DNA of 64,000 bases from Betaproteobacteria bacterium GR16-43 (GTDB lineage Bacteria > Pseudomonadota > Gammaproteobacteria > Burkholderiales > Usitatibacteraceae): assembly GCA_001953215.1 (NCBI GenBank), contig CP019169.1, positions 1,364,001 through 1,428,000 of the forward strand, written 5' to 3'. A program made the position numbers and the translations under genes. Numbering within the stretch: position 1 is the stretch's first letter; each line of letters begins with the position of its first letter. A model generated the notes under the pieces. That model was not told where the DNA came from. It searched no databases and was given only the letters and a program-made list of their open reading frames with translations. Shown here one piece after another: positions 1 through 9,072 of this stretch.

Positions 1-1
1 C

Positions 2-148
2 GCCCTCGAGATCCCGCGCTCCGCGCTCACGAAGGCGGTCGGGCCCGAGGAAGTGGCGCGCCTGGCGCTGCGCGTGGCGCGCAGCCACCTCGACGGCGCC
101 GAAGGCGAGTCGGTCCCCCAACGCCGTTCCGGCACCTCGGCGCGCTGA
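2..148 (+). CDS. C-terminal fragment of an unidentified protein
   Basis: An open frame enters from the left edge and ends at a TGA at 146-148, giving the last 48 residues of a protein. The visible part is helical and charged (around EEVARLALRVARSHLDGAEG) with a polar tail. No family motif is recognisable in so short a piece, so I give no function. Base composition matches the native genes. It reads toward the TetR gene but is separated from it by a palindrome-flanked promoter, so it is probably a different transcription unit. Confidence 0.45.
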   Translation, partial: ALEIPRSALTKAVGPEEVARLALRVARSHLDGAEGESVPQRRSGTSAR

Positions 149-185
149 GACGATGCATTCCCTTGCTGCGGCGCACCACGCCGGT

Positions 186-229
186 GAATTAACGAGACCG
201 CCAAGTTATACTGGCGACCATGTTAATTC
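186..229. promoter_or_regulatory. Inverted-repeat operator around a -10 box upstream of the TetR gene
   Basis: GAATTAAC at 186-193 and GTTAATTC at 222-229 are perfect inverted copies and flank a good -10 hexamer, TATACT at 207-212. A repressor bound to both arms would bracket the promoter. No strong -35 is visible. TetR-family regulators commonly bind such palindromes next to their own genes, so this is the probable site of autoregulation and of control of the transporter-dehydrogenase genes. Binding is inferred. Confidence 0.55.
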
Positions 230-242
230 CGTTCCTTTCGCG

Positions 243-923
243 ATGCTGAACGCCCGGACCGGCACCCGCACGGCCGCCATGCGCAAGCCCAAGGCGCCCG
301 AGGCCAACCGGGCGCGCATCCTCGGCGCGGCCACGGAGGAGTTCGCTTCCCGCGGCTTCAAGGGTGCCAGCATGGACGCCATCGCGGCGCGCACCCGCAC
401 CACGCGCGCGATGATCAACTACTACTTCGGCACCAAGGAGAAGCTCTACCTGGCGGTGCTCGAAAGCGTGTATTCGGAAATCCGGCAGGCCGAGGCGAAG
501 CTCGACCTCGACCACCTGCCGCCGGTGGACGCGATGCGGCGCATCGTCGAGTTCACGTTCGGCTACTACATCGAGCACGAGGCCTTCGTGCGCCTCGTGA
601 TCGCCGAGAACCAGGCCAAGGGGCGCCACCTCAAGAAGTCGGCGGCGATGCGCACGCTCAACCGGCCGATCGTGGCGCTGCTGAGCGGCGTCATGGCGCG
701 CGGCCAGGCCGAGGGAAGCTTCCGCGCCGGGCCCGACCCGATCGACGTCCACATGGCGATCGCCGCGCTCGGCAACTTCAACGTGAGCCACCAGCACACC
801 TTCGGAGCGATCTTCCAGCGCGACATGGGTGCGAAGGGCGACGTGGATGCGCGCTGTGCCGTAGTGACCGAGCTTGTTCTGAGGTACCTGATGAATCCCA
901 TAACTTCACAGGAGGAGAAATAA
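243..923 (+). CDS. TetR/AcrR family transcriptional regulator
   Basis: This is a one-component repressor with the TetR fold. The helix-turn-helix is in the N-terminal third: ILGAATEEFASRGFKGAS, then DAIAARTRTTRAMINYYF, the usual pattern with the Y-Y-F-G-T-K-E-K-L end. The C-terminal helical domain would bind the ligand. Starts at 153, 243 and 279 are possible; none has a clear Shine-Dalgarno. I chose 243 because the -10 box at 207-212 makes 153 untranscribed; 279 would still keep the whole HTH. The stop lies one base before the dctP ATG, so it is probably co-transcribed with the TRAP genes, and the ligand is likely quinate, shikimate or a product (inference from neighbours). Confidence 0.88.
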   Translation: MLNARTGTRTAAMRKPKAPEANRARILGAATEEFASRGFKGASMDAIAARTRTTRAMINYYFGTKEKLYLAVLESVYSEIRQAEAKLDLDHLPPVDAMRRIVEFTFGYYIEHEAFVRLVIAENQAKGRHLKKSAAMRTLNRPIVALLSGVMARGQAEGSFRAGPDPIDVHMAIAALGNFNVSHQHTFGAIFQRDMGAKGDVDARCAVVTELVLRYLMNPITSQEEK

Positions 924-924
924 G

Positions 925-1914
925 ATGGACTTCAAACCGAACCGCCGCACCGCGCTCCAGGCGGGCGCCGCGCTCGCCGCCACGTCCCTGCTGCCCGCCT
1001 GGGCGCAGGCCAAGCCGACGCTGCGCTTTGCCGCCGTGTTTTCCGACAAGGACATTCGCGCGGACATGATGCGCATGCTGGCCAAGGACATCGAGGGTGA
1101 CTTCACCGTCGAGACCTTCTTCAATGCGTCGCTCTTCAAGCAGGGCACGGAGCTGGTCGCCCTGCAGCGCGACAACCTCGAACTGGGCAACATCGCGCCG
1201 CAGGACTATTCCAAGCAGATCCCGGCCTGGTCGATCCTCACCTCGGCGTATCTCTTCCGCGACGCCAACCACCTGGGCACCTTCTGGTCGAGCGACCTGG
1301 GCGCGCAGTACAAGAAGCAGGCCGAGGACCAGATGAAGGTGAAGATCCTCGGGCCGACCTTCTTCGGCACGCGGCAGGTGGGCCTGAAGGCGAAGAAGAA
1401 GATCAACACGCCCGCCGACCTCGCCGGCGTGAAGCTGAGGATGCCCCCGGGTGACGCGTGGCAGCTCCTCGGCCGCTCGCTGGGTGCCAATCCCACGCCC
1501 ATGGCCTATGCCGAGACCTACACGGGCCTGCAGACGGGCGCGATCGACGGCCAGGACAACCCGCTGCCCAACGTGCAGAACATGAAGTTCTACGAGGTGA
1601 TGTCGCAGATCGTGCTGACCTCGCACCTGGTCGGCTACGACCTGCTCACGATGAACCTCAAGGCGTGGAACGCGATGTCGCCGGCGAAGCAGAAGTCCTT
1701 CCAGGCCGCGGCCGACAAGGCGATCGCGTGGAGTGCCGCCGAGCACCTCAAGCGCGAGGCCGACCTCGCGGACAGCTTCCGGAAGATGGGCCTCGAGATC
1801 TACGCGCCCGACGTGAAGGCGTTCCGCGAAAACGCCCAGAAGGTCTACCTCGCTTCCGACGACGCCAAGGAGTGGCCGAAGGGGATGCTCGAGAAGATCG
1901 GCGCGCTCAAGTAA
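925..1914 (+). CDS. dctP: TRAP transporter periplasmic solute-binding protein (DctP family)
   Basis: This is the periplasmic receptor of a tripartite ATP-independent (TRAP) transporter, which presents a carboxylate to the membrane subunits. It is 329 residues, a normal DctP length. The N-terminus has a twin-arginine-like signal (NRRTALQ near residue 6, hydrophobic stretch, cleavage near AWAQA at 28). The conserved DctP region around LKAKKKINTPADLAGVKLRM is present. A strong ribosome site AGGAGG lies at about 911-916. The gene is followed by dctQ in a TAATG overlap and by dctM, so a complete TRAP set is present. Linkage to shikimate and dehydroquinate enzymes suggests quinate, shikimate or a related hydroxy-acid as substrate; this is inferred. 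Confidence 0.93.
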   Translation: MDFKPNRRTALQAGAALAATSLLPAWAQAKPTLRFAAVFSDKDIRADMMRMLAKDIEGDFTVETFFNASLFKQGTELVALQRDNLELGNIAPQDYSKQIPAWSILTSAYLFRDANHLGTFWSSDLGAQYKKQAEDQMKVKILGPTFFGTRQVGLKAKKKINTPADLAGVKLRMPPGDAWQLLGRSLGANPTPMAYAETYTGLQTGAIDGQDNPLPNVQNMKFYEVMSQIVLTSHLVGYDLLTMNLKAWNAMSPAKQKSFQAAADKAIAWSAAEHLKREADLADSFRKMGLEIYAPDVKAFRENAQKVYLASDDAKEWPKGMLEKIGALK

Positions 1915-2432
1915 TGAATCCGACCCTGGCGAAGGCCGGCGCGTGGCTGCGCCGGCGCGCCGAGGATGTCGCCGTGCTGATGCTCGGCGTCATGTTCGTC
2001 GCGTTCGTGCTGCAGATCGTCTTCCGGTACTTCTTCAACTTTCCGGTGGGCTGGACCTCGGAGCTGACGGTCGTCATGTGGCTCTACCTGGTGCTCTGGG
2101 GCACGGCCTTCGTGCTGGGGGAAAAGGACGAGATCCGCTTCGACCTCCTCTATTCGGCCGTCGGGCCGCGCAAGCGCATCGCCATGGCGATCGTCTCCGC
2201 GGTGGCGGTCGTGGTGCTCTACGGCGCATCGCTCAAGGGCTCGTTCGACTACGTGAGCTTCATGAAGGTCGAGAAATCGTCCTACCTCAAGATCCCCATG
2301 AACTGGCTCTACTCCATCTACGTGGTCTTCCTCGTCGCGATCATCGTCCGCTACCTCTGGCTTCTCGCGCAGTTGCTTCGCGGGCGCGATCCGCAGCCGG
2401 TCGAATCCCTCCAGGTGAGCTCCGGACTATGA
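1914..2432 (+). CDS. dctQ: TRAP transporter small permease (DctQ family)
   Basis: The small four-helix membrane subunit of the TRAP transporter, 172 residues. Hydrophobic segments are visible at roughly 15-40, 50-70, 90-110 and 130-155, with the family-typical region RYFFNFPVGWTSELTVVMW. It works with the large permease encoded next, using an ion gradient to move the substrate released by DctP. Its ATG overlaps the dctP stop (TAATG) and its own stop overlaps the dctM start (ATGA), so all three are translationally coupled. Confidence 0.92.
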   Translation: MNPTLAKAGAWLRRRAEDVAVLMLGVMFVAFVLQIVFRYFFNFPVGWTSELTVVMWLYLVLWGTAFVLGEKDEIRFDLLYSAVGPRKRIAMAIVSAVAVVVLYGASLKGSFDYVSFMKVEKSSYLKIPMNWLYSIYVVFLVAIIVRYLWLLAQLLRGRDPQPVESLQVSSGL

Positions 2433-3721
2433 GCCCTTTCGGTTATGCCCTCGCGACCATCGTGACGCTGAGCGTGCTCGGGCTTCCGATCGGCCACTCG
2501 ATGATCGCCGGATCGGTGCTCTACCTCTGGATCGCGGGCCTGGACATGGGGACGGCGGCCGAGCAGTTGTTGAACGGCATGAACACGAGCTACCTGCTGC
2601 TCGCGATCCCGCTCTTCATCCTCGCCGCCGAGTTCATGAACAGCGGCAGCATCATGGACAGGCTCCTGCGCTTCTGCAACGCGCTCGTCGGGCGCTTCCG
2701 CGGGGGGCTCGCGCAGGTGAACGTGGCGCAAAGCATCATCTTCGCGAGCATGTCGGGCTCGGCGCTCGCCGACGCGGCCGGCTCCGGCAAGATCATGCAG
2801 ACGCTGATGACCAAGGACGGCAAGTACCCGCCGGCCTACGCCGCCGCGCTGACCGCGGTGTCCTCGGTGCTGGGGCCCATCATCCCGCCTTCGATCCCGC
2901 TGGTGCTCTATGCACTGGTGTCCGACACTTCCATCGGCTTCCTCTTCCTGGGCGGCATCATCCCGGGGCTGCTGATGGGTGCGGCGCAGATGGGGTTGAT
3001 CGCGTTCACGGCGCGGCGCCGGAATTTCCCGGTCGAAGAGCGCGTGCCGTTGCGGGAGATGCCGCGCATCACGTGGGAGGCTTTCCCCGCGCTGATGATG
3101 CCGGTGATCCTGCTGGGACTCCTCTACAGCGGCGTGACCACGCCCACCGAAGCCGCGGCGGCCGCGGCGGCGTATTCGCTGCTGGTCTCGGCCATCCTCT
3201 ATCGCAGCATCGGCTGGCGCGACGTCTACAACTCGCTCGCGACGAGCGCGCGCATCACGATCTCGATCGGCATGCTGATCGCCGGCGCCCTGGTCTTCAA
3301 CTACGTGATCACGGTCGAGAACATCCCGAGGACCGTGAGCGCGGCGCTCAAGGCCTACGAGCTCTCGCCGCTCGCCTTCCTGTTCGCGGCCAACATCCTG
3401 CTGCTGATCCTCGGCTGCTTCCTCGAGGGCACGACGATCCTGCTCGTCATCGTCCCGGTGCTCATCCCGACGGCGCAGGCGCTCGGCATCGACCCGGTAC
3501 ACTTTGGCGTCGTCGTCGTGGTCAACATCATGATCGGACTCGTGACACCCCCGTATGGACTCCTGCTCTTCATGATGATGAAGATCGCGGACGTGTCGCT
3601 CACGGACCTGGTGCGCGAGGTGATGCCTTTCCTCGCGGTCATGATCGCGACACTCGCCGTGATCACGTTCGTGCCCGAGACCGTGCTCTTCCTGCCGAAG
3701 CTGCTGGGCTACAAGGGGTGA
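2429..3721 (+). CDS. dctM: TRAP transporter large permease (DctM family)
   Basis: The large transport subunit, 430 residues with about 12 hydrophobic segments, of the ion-transporter superfamily. Family features include SMSGSALADAAGSGKIM around residue 110 and the GPIIPPSIPLVLYA segment, the two conserved signatures of DctM. The start overlaps the dctQ stop by ATGA, and the stop overlaps the GTG of the shikimate dehydrogenase gene, which ties transport to catabolism in a single message. Confidence 0.94.
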   Translation: MSPFGYALATIVTLSVLGLPIGHSMIAGSVLYLWIAGLDMGTAAEQLLNGMNTSYLLLAIPLFILAAEFMNSGSIMDRLLRFCNALVGRFRGGLAQVNVAQSIIFASMSGSALADAAGSGKIMQTLMTKDGKYPPAYAAALTAVSSVLGPIIPPSIPLVLYALVSDTSIGFLFLGGIIPGLLMGAAQMGLIAFTARRRNFPVEERVPLREMPRITWEAFPALMMPVILLGLLYSGVTTPTEAAAAAAAYSLLVSAILYRSIGWRDVYNSLATSARITISIGMLIAGALVFNYVITVENIPRTVSAALKAYELSPLAFLFAANILLLILGCFLEGTTILLVIVPVLIPTAQALGIDPVHFGVVVVVNIMIGLVTPPYGLLLFMMMKIADVSLTDLVREVMPFLAVMIATLAVITFVPETVLFLPKLLGYKG

Positions 3722-4581
3722 AGGGCGAGGGCGCCGCGTCGAAGGTCCTCCTCGGCCTCATCGGCGCCGGCATCCAGCGTTCGCTCGCGCCCGCGCTGCA
3801 GGAGGAAGAGGGCCGCCACCACGGCTTGCGCGTGCACTACCAGCTGATCGACCTCGACGAAGCCGGCGTGGGCGTCGAGGCGTTGCCGGAGTTGCTGCGC
3901 GCCGCTCGCGTCATGGGATTCGCGGGGCTCAACATCACGTATCCGTGCAAGCAGGCCGTCATCCCGTTGCTCGACGACTTGTCGGAAGAAGCGAGGGCGA
4001 TCGGCGCGGTGAATACCGTCGTGCGCTCGGGCAACCGGCTCGTGGGCCACAACACCGACGGGCCCGGCTGGAGCTGGGGCTTCCGGCGCGCGCTCCCGAA
4101 GGCCGACCTCGCGCGCGTGGTGCTGCTGGGCGCGGGCGGCGCCGGCGCGGCCTGCGCCGATTCCGTCCTGCGCATGGGCGCCCGCGAACTCGCCATCTTC
4201 GACATCGACCCCGCGCAAGCCGAGGCGCTCGCGGCGCGGTTGAACGAACACCTTCCCGGAAAGCGAGTGTCCTTCTCCGGGAGTCCGGAAGCCGCGATGG
4301 CCGGCGCCACGGGCCTCATCCATGCAACACCCACCGGCATGGCGAAGATGCCCGGCCTTCCGCTGCCGCCGGAGCTGCTGCGCCCTTCGTTGTGGGTCTG
4401 CGACATCGTCTACTTCCCGCTCGAGACCGCACTGCTGGCCGCCGCGCGCAAGGCCGGTTGCGCCGTCGTCGACGGCGGGCACATGAACGTGGGCCAGGCG
4501 ATCGGCGCCTTCAAGCTCTTCACCGGGCGCATCGCGGACGCCGCGCGCATGGACGCCCATTTCCGCAGGCTCGTCTCGTGA
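3718..4581 (+). CDS. Shikimate/quinate dehydrogenase family protein
   Basis: A 287-residue oxidoreductase of the AroE/YdiB family. The substrate domain shows GLIGAGIQRSLAPALQE near the N-terminus, the catalytic-lysine motif NITYPCKQAV, AIGAVNTVV and HNTDGPGW. The nucleotide-binding loop is GAGGAGAACADS, followed by IFDIDPAQ; an Asp at the end of the second strand favours NAD over NADP, which fits a catabolic quinate/shikimate enzyme better than biosynthetic AroE. The last helix MNVGQAIGAFKLFTG is also typical. The GTG start at 3718 overlaps the dctM stop (GTGA). With the TRAP transporter and AroQ it would convert imported quinate or shikimate to dehydroquinate or dehydroshikimate. Cofactor and substrate are inferred. 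Confidence 0.88.
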   Translation: MKGEGAASKVLLGLIGAGIQRSLAPALQEEEGRHHGLRVHYQLIDLDEAGVGVEALPELLRAARVMGFAGLNITYPCKQAVIPLLDDLSEEARAIGAVNTVVRSGNRLVGHNTDGPGWSWGFRRALPKADLARVVLLGAGGAGAACADSVLRMGARELAIFDIDPAQAEALAARLNEHLPGKRVSFSGSPEAAMAGATGLIHATPTGMAKMPGLPLPPELLRPSLWVCDIVYFPLETALLAAARKAGCAVVDGGHMNVGQAIGAFKLFTGRIADAARMDAHFRRLVS

Positions 4582-4633
4582 ACCGGGTTGTCGCTACACT
4601 CGTTGCTTTACCGACCCCGCCAGGAGACTCCCG

Positions 4634-5086
4634 ATGAAGGTGCTGCTGCTGCACGGCGTGAACCTCAACATGTTCGGCAAGCGCGACCCGAAGCAGTACG
4701 GGACGGCCACGCTGGACGACATCAACCGCCAGGTGGCCGCGCTGGGCAAGGAGCTGGGCGCCGAGGTGATCGCCTTCCAGACCAACCTGGAGGGGGAGAT
4801 GTGCTCCCGCATCCACACGGCGCACGGCGAAGGCGTGGATGCGGTCGTCATCAACGCGGGCGCGTGGACGCACTACAGCTACGCGATCCGCGACGCGCTC
4901 GCGATCCTCACGGTGCCGATCATCGAGGTCCACATGTCGAACATCCATGCGCGCGAGGCCTTTCGCCATGTCTCCGTGATCGCGGAGATCGCGAAGGGGC
5001 AGATCGCCGGGTTCGGCGTGGACAGCTACCTCCTCGGCCTGCGCGCCGGCGTTGCGGCCGCCGCAGCGGCGAAGACCGCGAAGTAA
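4634..5086 (+). CDS. aroQ: 3-dehydroquinate dehydratase, type II
   Basis: Interconverts 3-dehydroquinate and 3-dehydroshikimate. At 150 residues it is the normal size of the small dodecameric type II enzyme. Visible motifs: HGVNLNMFGKRDP followed by the catalytic tyrosine in QYG, FQTNLEGEMCSRIHTA, INAGAWTHYSYAIRDA and VHMSNIHAREAFRHVSV with the catalytic His. Several positions differ from common versions (NAGAW instead of NPGAY). A ribosome site AGGAG lies eight bases before ATG. It follows the dehydrogenase by 52 bases, so it may have a second promoter there (TACACT at 4596). In this setting it probably serves degradation toward protocatechuate rather than aromatic biosynthesis. Confidence 0.93.
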   Translation: MKVLLLHGVNLNMFGKRDPKQYGTATLDDINRQVAALGKELGAEVIAFQTNLEGEMCSRIHTAHGEGVDAVVINAGAWTHYSYAIRDALAILTVPIIEVHMSNIHAREAFRHVSVIAEIAKGQIAGFGVDSYLLGLRAGVAAAAAAKTAK

Positions 5087-5102
5087 CCCTGCGGTCCGGC
5101 CG

Positions 5103-5822
5103 ATGGCACTGCACGGCGACGCGGCGATGCTCCTGTACTTCGACATCGACGGCGATCTCGCGGACCACGACCATTGGCACACGTACGAACACCTGCACGA
5201 GCGGCTCTCGATCCCCGGCTTCCTGCGCGGCACGCGGTGGCTCGCCCGATCCGCTTCGCCGAGGTACCTGGTGGTGTATGAAGTCGACAGCGTCGCCGTG
5301 GCCACGTCCGATGCGTACCTGGCCCGGCTCAACAACCCGACCCCGTGGACCGCGGCGACGATGAAGCGGCTTCGCGGAATGATTCGCGGCTTCTCCACGG
5401 TCGTGGCGAGCCGCGGCTATGGCCTGGGGCAGGCGGCGTTGTCGTTGCGCTTTTCCCCCGATGCGGCCAGGCAGGGCGAGGCGCGCGACTGGCTCGGCAC
5501 GCAGGTCTTGCCGGCGATGGCCGCGCGCCGTGGAATCGCGAGCGCGTGCCTCCTGGAGCCCGCGCCGCCGCCGCCGATGACGCGCGAGCAATCGATTCGC
5601 GGCAAGGACGCGCAGTTGCCCTGGGTCCTCCTCGCGACCGCGTACGATGCCGATGCATTGGACCCGACCTCCGCGCAGCTCCTCGATGCCGGAGAGCTCG
5701 CGCGGCATGGCATCTCCGGGCCCATGGAACACGGAACGTATTCGCTCAGCTACACGGTGACGGCAGAAGAAGTGGCGCGTACGCCACCCAATCCCTTGAA
5801 GACCCCCCTGGAGGAAACATGA
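5103..5822 (+). CDS. Uncharacterised protein, possible dimeric alpha/beta-barrel fold
   Basis: A 239-residue soluble protein. The first half (LLYFDIDGDLADHDHWHTYE, then HERLSIPGFLRGTRWL, then YLVVYEVDS) looks like the ferredoxin-like dimeric alpha/beta barrel seen in EthD- or DUF4286-type proteins, and the second half appears to repeat the pattern. Such folds often bind small aromatic or polyketide molecules, which would fit this operon, but no catalytic residue can be named. I chose the ATG at 5103, just after aroQ, rather than an upstream one inside aroQ. Its stop overlaps the next start (ATGA). Confidence 0.65.
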   Translation: MALHGDAAMLLYFDIDGDLADHDHWHTYEHLHERLSIPGFLRGTRWLARSASPRYLVVYEVDSVAVATSDAYLARLNNPTPWTAATMKRLRGMIRGFSTVVASRGYGLGQAALSLRFSPDAARQGEARDWLGTQVLPAMAARRGIASACLLEPAPPPPMTREQSIRGKDAQLPWVLLATAYDADALDPTSAQLLDAGELARHGISGPMEHGTYSLSYTVTAEEVARTPPNPLKTPLEET

Positions 5823-6355
5823 TTCGTCTTGCCGGAAGTGGTTTTGCGCTGCTGTGCCTGCTGGGTTCCGTCGATGCGCTGTCCGACGTGGTCCAGACGA
5901 AGGAGCGCACGTATGCGGTCAAGTTCAAGGACGACGCGGTCGAGCGCTACAACGTGAAGTGGACGCTCGACTTCACGGCGAACGTTCGCGAGGCGGGCGG
6001 CACGCCCCCCGTTCCCTACCAGGGCGCGAGCAACGCCAAGGCTTGCTCGTGGAAGATCGAGGCGAGCGCCAACCGGGCGGTGTTCCTGGTCACGCGGCTC
6101 GGCCAGCCGTTCTCGTTGCCGAAGATGGACAAGGTCCTGGATCTCGATCCGCGTAACCCCGGCAAGCCGTACACGCTTGCGGGCCAGCGCGACCTGACCT
6201 GCAACGACGTGAAGGCCGAGCGTGCGGAGGAGCTGGCGAATGCGAAGGCCACGGTCCTGAAGGCCTTTGAAACCCAGGCCGCCGACGATCTCGCCCGGCT
6301 GGTGAAGGAAGCGCAGGCGAACGCGGAGGTTGCGTCCGTCTCGGTCCTTCCGTAG
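5819..6355 (+). CDS. Secreted protein of unknown function
   Basis: A 178-residue protein with an N-terminal signal sequence (hydrophobic residues about 6-20, cleavage near VDALS). The mature part has no recognisable domain; it is mixed alpha/beta with a long charged C-terminal helix (VLKAFETQAADDLARLVKEA). Two cysteines in the mature part could form a disulphide. A good ribosome site GGAGG precedes the ATG, which overlaps the upstream stop, so it is the last member of the operon that starts at the TetR gene. Confidence 0.7.
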   Translation: MIRLAGSGFALLCLLGSVDALSDVVQTKERTYAVKFKDDAVERYNVKWTLDFTANVREAGGTPPVPYQGASNAKACSWKIEASANRAVFLVTRLGQPFSLPKMDKVLDLDPRNPGKPYTLAGQRDLTCNDVKAERAEELANAKATVLKAFETQAADDLARLVKEAQANAEVASVSVLP

Positions 6356-6365
6356 CCGGCGAGGC

Positions 6366-6479
6366 CTAGGGGCGTTCGTTCGCGAGCAGGGTGGCGGCCA
6401 TGATGTGCGGGATGTAGAACCCGATCATCGACAGCAGGTACCAGTGCTCCACGCTTCCCGGTTCGATCTCGATCTTCAT
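6366..6479 (-). CDS. 37-residue membrane microprotein
   Basis: A short open frame with a proper ribosome site (GGGAGAG a few bases before ATG). The product starts with an acidic, amphipathic segment (KIEIEPGSVEHWY) followed by one hydrophobic helix (LLSMIGFYIPHIMAATLL) and ends NERP, so it is probably a single-pass inner-membrane peptide. I do not recognise the family. It converges on the upstream operon, ending about 11 bases from it, and is preceded by a long hairpin. Too short for most gene callers. Confidence 0.5.
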   Translation of the reverse strand: MKIEIEPGSVEHWYLLSMIGFYIPHIMAATLLANERP

Positions 6480-6868
6480 CGGGGCTCTCCCAATGCAGGT
6501 GCTCGATAGACGAACTATCGGCACCTGCGGTCGGGAAGTAAGCCCGGAGGGGGCTGTTTCGCGTGTAGGAGAAAGTCCCCGGCCGATCGTAGGCCTCAGC
6601 GATCGAACGTCCTCGACGGCGGTGGGGGTCCGATGCGGCCATCGGCGCCGCGAGCAGGACGTAATCCGCATGGCCGAAACCTTGGCTCAAGAAGAAAGGC
6701 GGGGGCGGATCGCTCCGCCCCCAAAGGGTCCACCCATTCAAAGGAGCCCACACTTCCCATGGCATGAGCAAAGCCATCTTGCGCCGGGGAAACCCCGGGC
6801 CATGCCCGGAAAAGGCGCCCGAAACCCCCTGATTTATCAATTATTTGTGGCTTGGGCCCCGGCGCGGG
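6480..6868. other. Intergenic region with several hairpins, no gene recognised
   Basis: No convincing gene lies here; the long open frames on both strands have shadow-like composition. Structures seen: the hairpin at 6495-6528; a perfect 9-bp stem GGGGGCGGA/TCCGCCCCC with loop TCGC at 6701-6722, followed on the minus strand by a pyrimidine-rich tract and so possibly a minus-strand terminator; CGGGG-AAA-CCCCG at 6785-6797 overlapping CCGGGC-CAT-GCCCGG at 6795-6809. The right end becomes A/T-rich as it reaches the groE promoter. Confidence 0.4.
6495..6528. promoter_or_regulatory. Hairpin/palindrome upstream of the microprotein gene
   Basis: GCAGGTGC...CGATAG and CTATCGGCACCTGC form a 14-bp stem with one bulged base and the loop ACGAA. 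It begins a few bases before the ribosome site of the minus-strand microprotein. The inner part CGATAG-N5-CTATCG looks like a dimeric-regulator operator; it could also act as a 5' UTR structure. Confidence 0.4.
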
Positions 6869-6897
6869 TTGAAACCCGACCCTTTGGGGCCTATTAT
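6869..6897 (+). promoter_or_regulatory. groE promoter
   Basis: TTGAAA at 6869-6874 and TATTAT at 6892-6897, separated by 17 bp, match the housekeeping sigma factor. A small palindrome CGGGTTGAAACCCG covers the -35. The -10 overlaps the CIRCE element, so HrcA binding would block it. Confidence 0.8.
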
Positions 6898-6923
6898 TAG
6901 CACTCGCCTCGGGTGAGTGCCAA
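6897..6923. promoter_or_regulatory. CIRCE operator (HrcA binding site)
   Basis: TTAGCACTC, nine bases, GAGTGCCAA: the classical CIRCE inverted repeat with 8 of 9 consensus bases in the right arm. It is expected to make groES-groEL heat-inducible through the repressor HrcA, whose gene is not in the window. Confidence 0.9.
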
Positions 6924-7009
6924 CAGGCCCCCCGTAGTGCTCTGGGAAGCCCTCGTGGCTTCCCCCTGAATCCCGAAGCACCCAAGACCCTTGTTGAGGA
7001 GACTCCCAA

Positions 7010-7297
7010 ATGAAACTGCGTCCGTTGCACGACCGCGTCATCGTCAAGCGCCTCGAGGAAGAGCGTAAGACGGCCTCCGGCATCGTCATCCCCGATACCG
7101 CCGCCGAGAAACCCGACCAGGGCGAAGTCCTCGCCGTGGGCCCCGGCAAGAAAAACGACGACGGAAAAGTCACTGCCGTCGACGTCAAAGTCGGCGACCG
7201 CATCCTCTTCGGCAAATACTCGGGCTCCACCGTGCGCGTCGACGGTGACGAGCTGCTCGTGATGCGCGAAGAAGACATCATGGCCGTCGTTTCCTAA
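7010..7297 (+). CDS. groES: Co-chaperonin GroES
   Basis: The 10-kDa lid of the GroEL chamber; seven subunits cap the ring in the cytoplasm. At 95 residues it is full length: [17 protein letters not shown] at the start, the mobile loop around [12 protein letters not shown], and [11 protein letters not shown] and [13 protein letters not shown] toward the end. A ribosome site GAGGAG precedes ATG. It is first in a two-gene operon with groEL 39 bases downstream, under a strong promoter and CIRCE operator. Confidence 0.99.
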   Translation: MKLRPLHDRVIVKRLEEERKTASGIVIPDTAAEKPDQGEVLAVGPGKKNDDGKVTAVDVKVGDRILFGKYSGSTVRVDGDELLVMREEDIMAVVS

Positions 7298-8992
<1,695 letters not shown>

Positions 8993-9032
8993 GGCGATAC
9001 CCCCGAGTGTGAGTTCGGGAATCGAGTAGGAC

Positions 9033-9062
9033 AAAAGCCCCGCGCATGCGGGGCTTTTTTTT
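9033..9062 (+). terminator. Rho-independent terminator after groEL
   Basis: A stem GCCCCGC/GCGGGGC (extended by A-T pairs) with loop GCAT, followed by eight T residues. The next gene's ribosome site begins at the following base. Confidence 0.92.
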
Positions 9063-9072
9063 GGAGAGCTAC

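Noticed and set aside
9046..9072. Start of the RelA/SpoT-domain protein at the ATG 9046
   Set aside because: That ATG lies in the terminator loop; the ATG at 9073 has a proper ribosome site.
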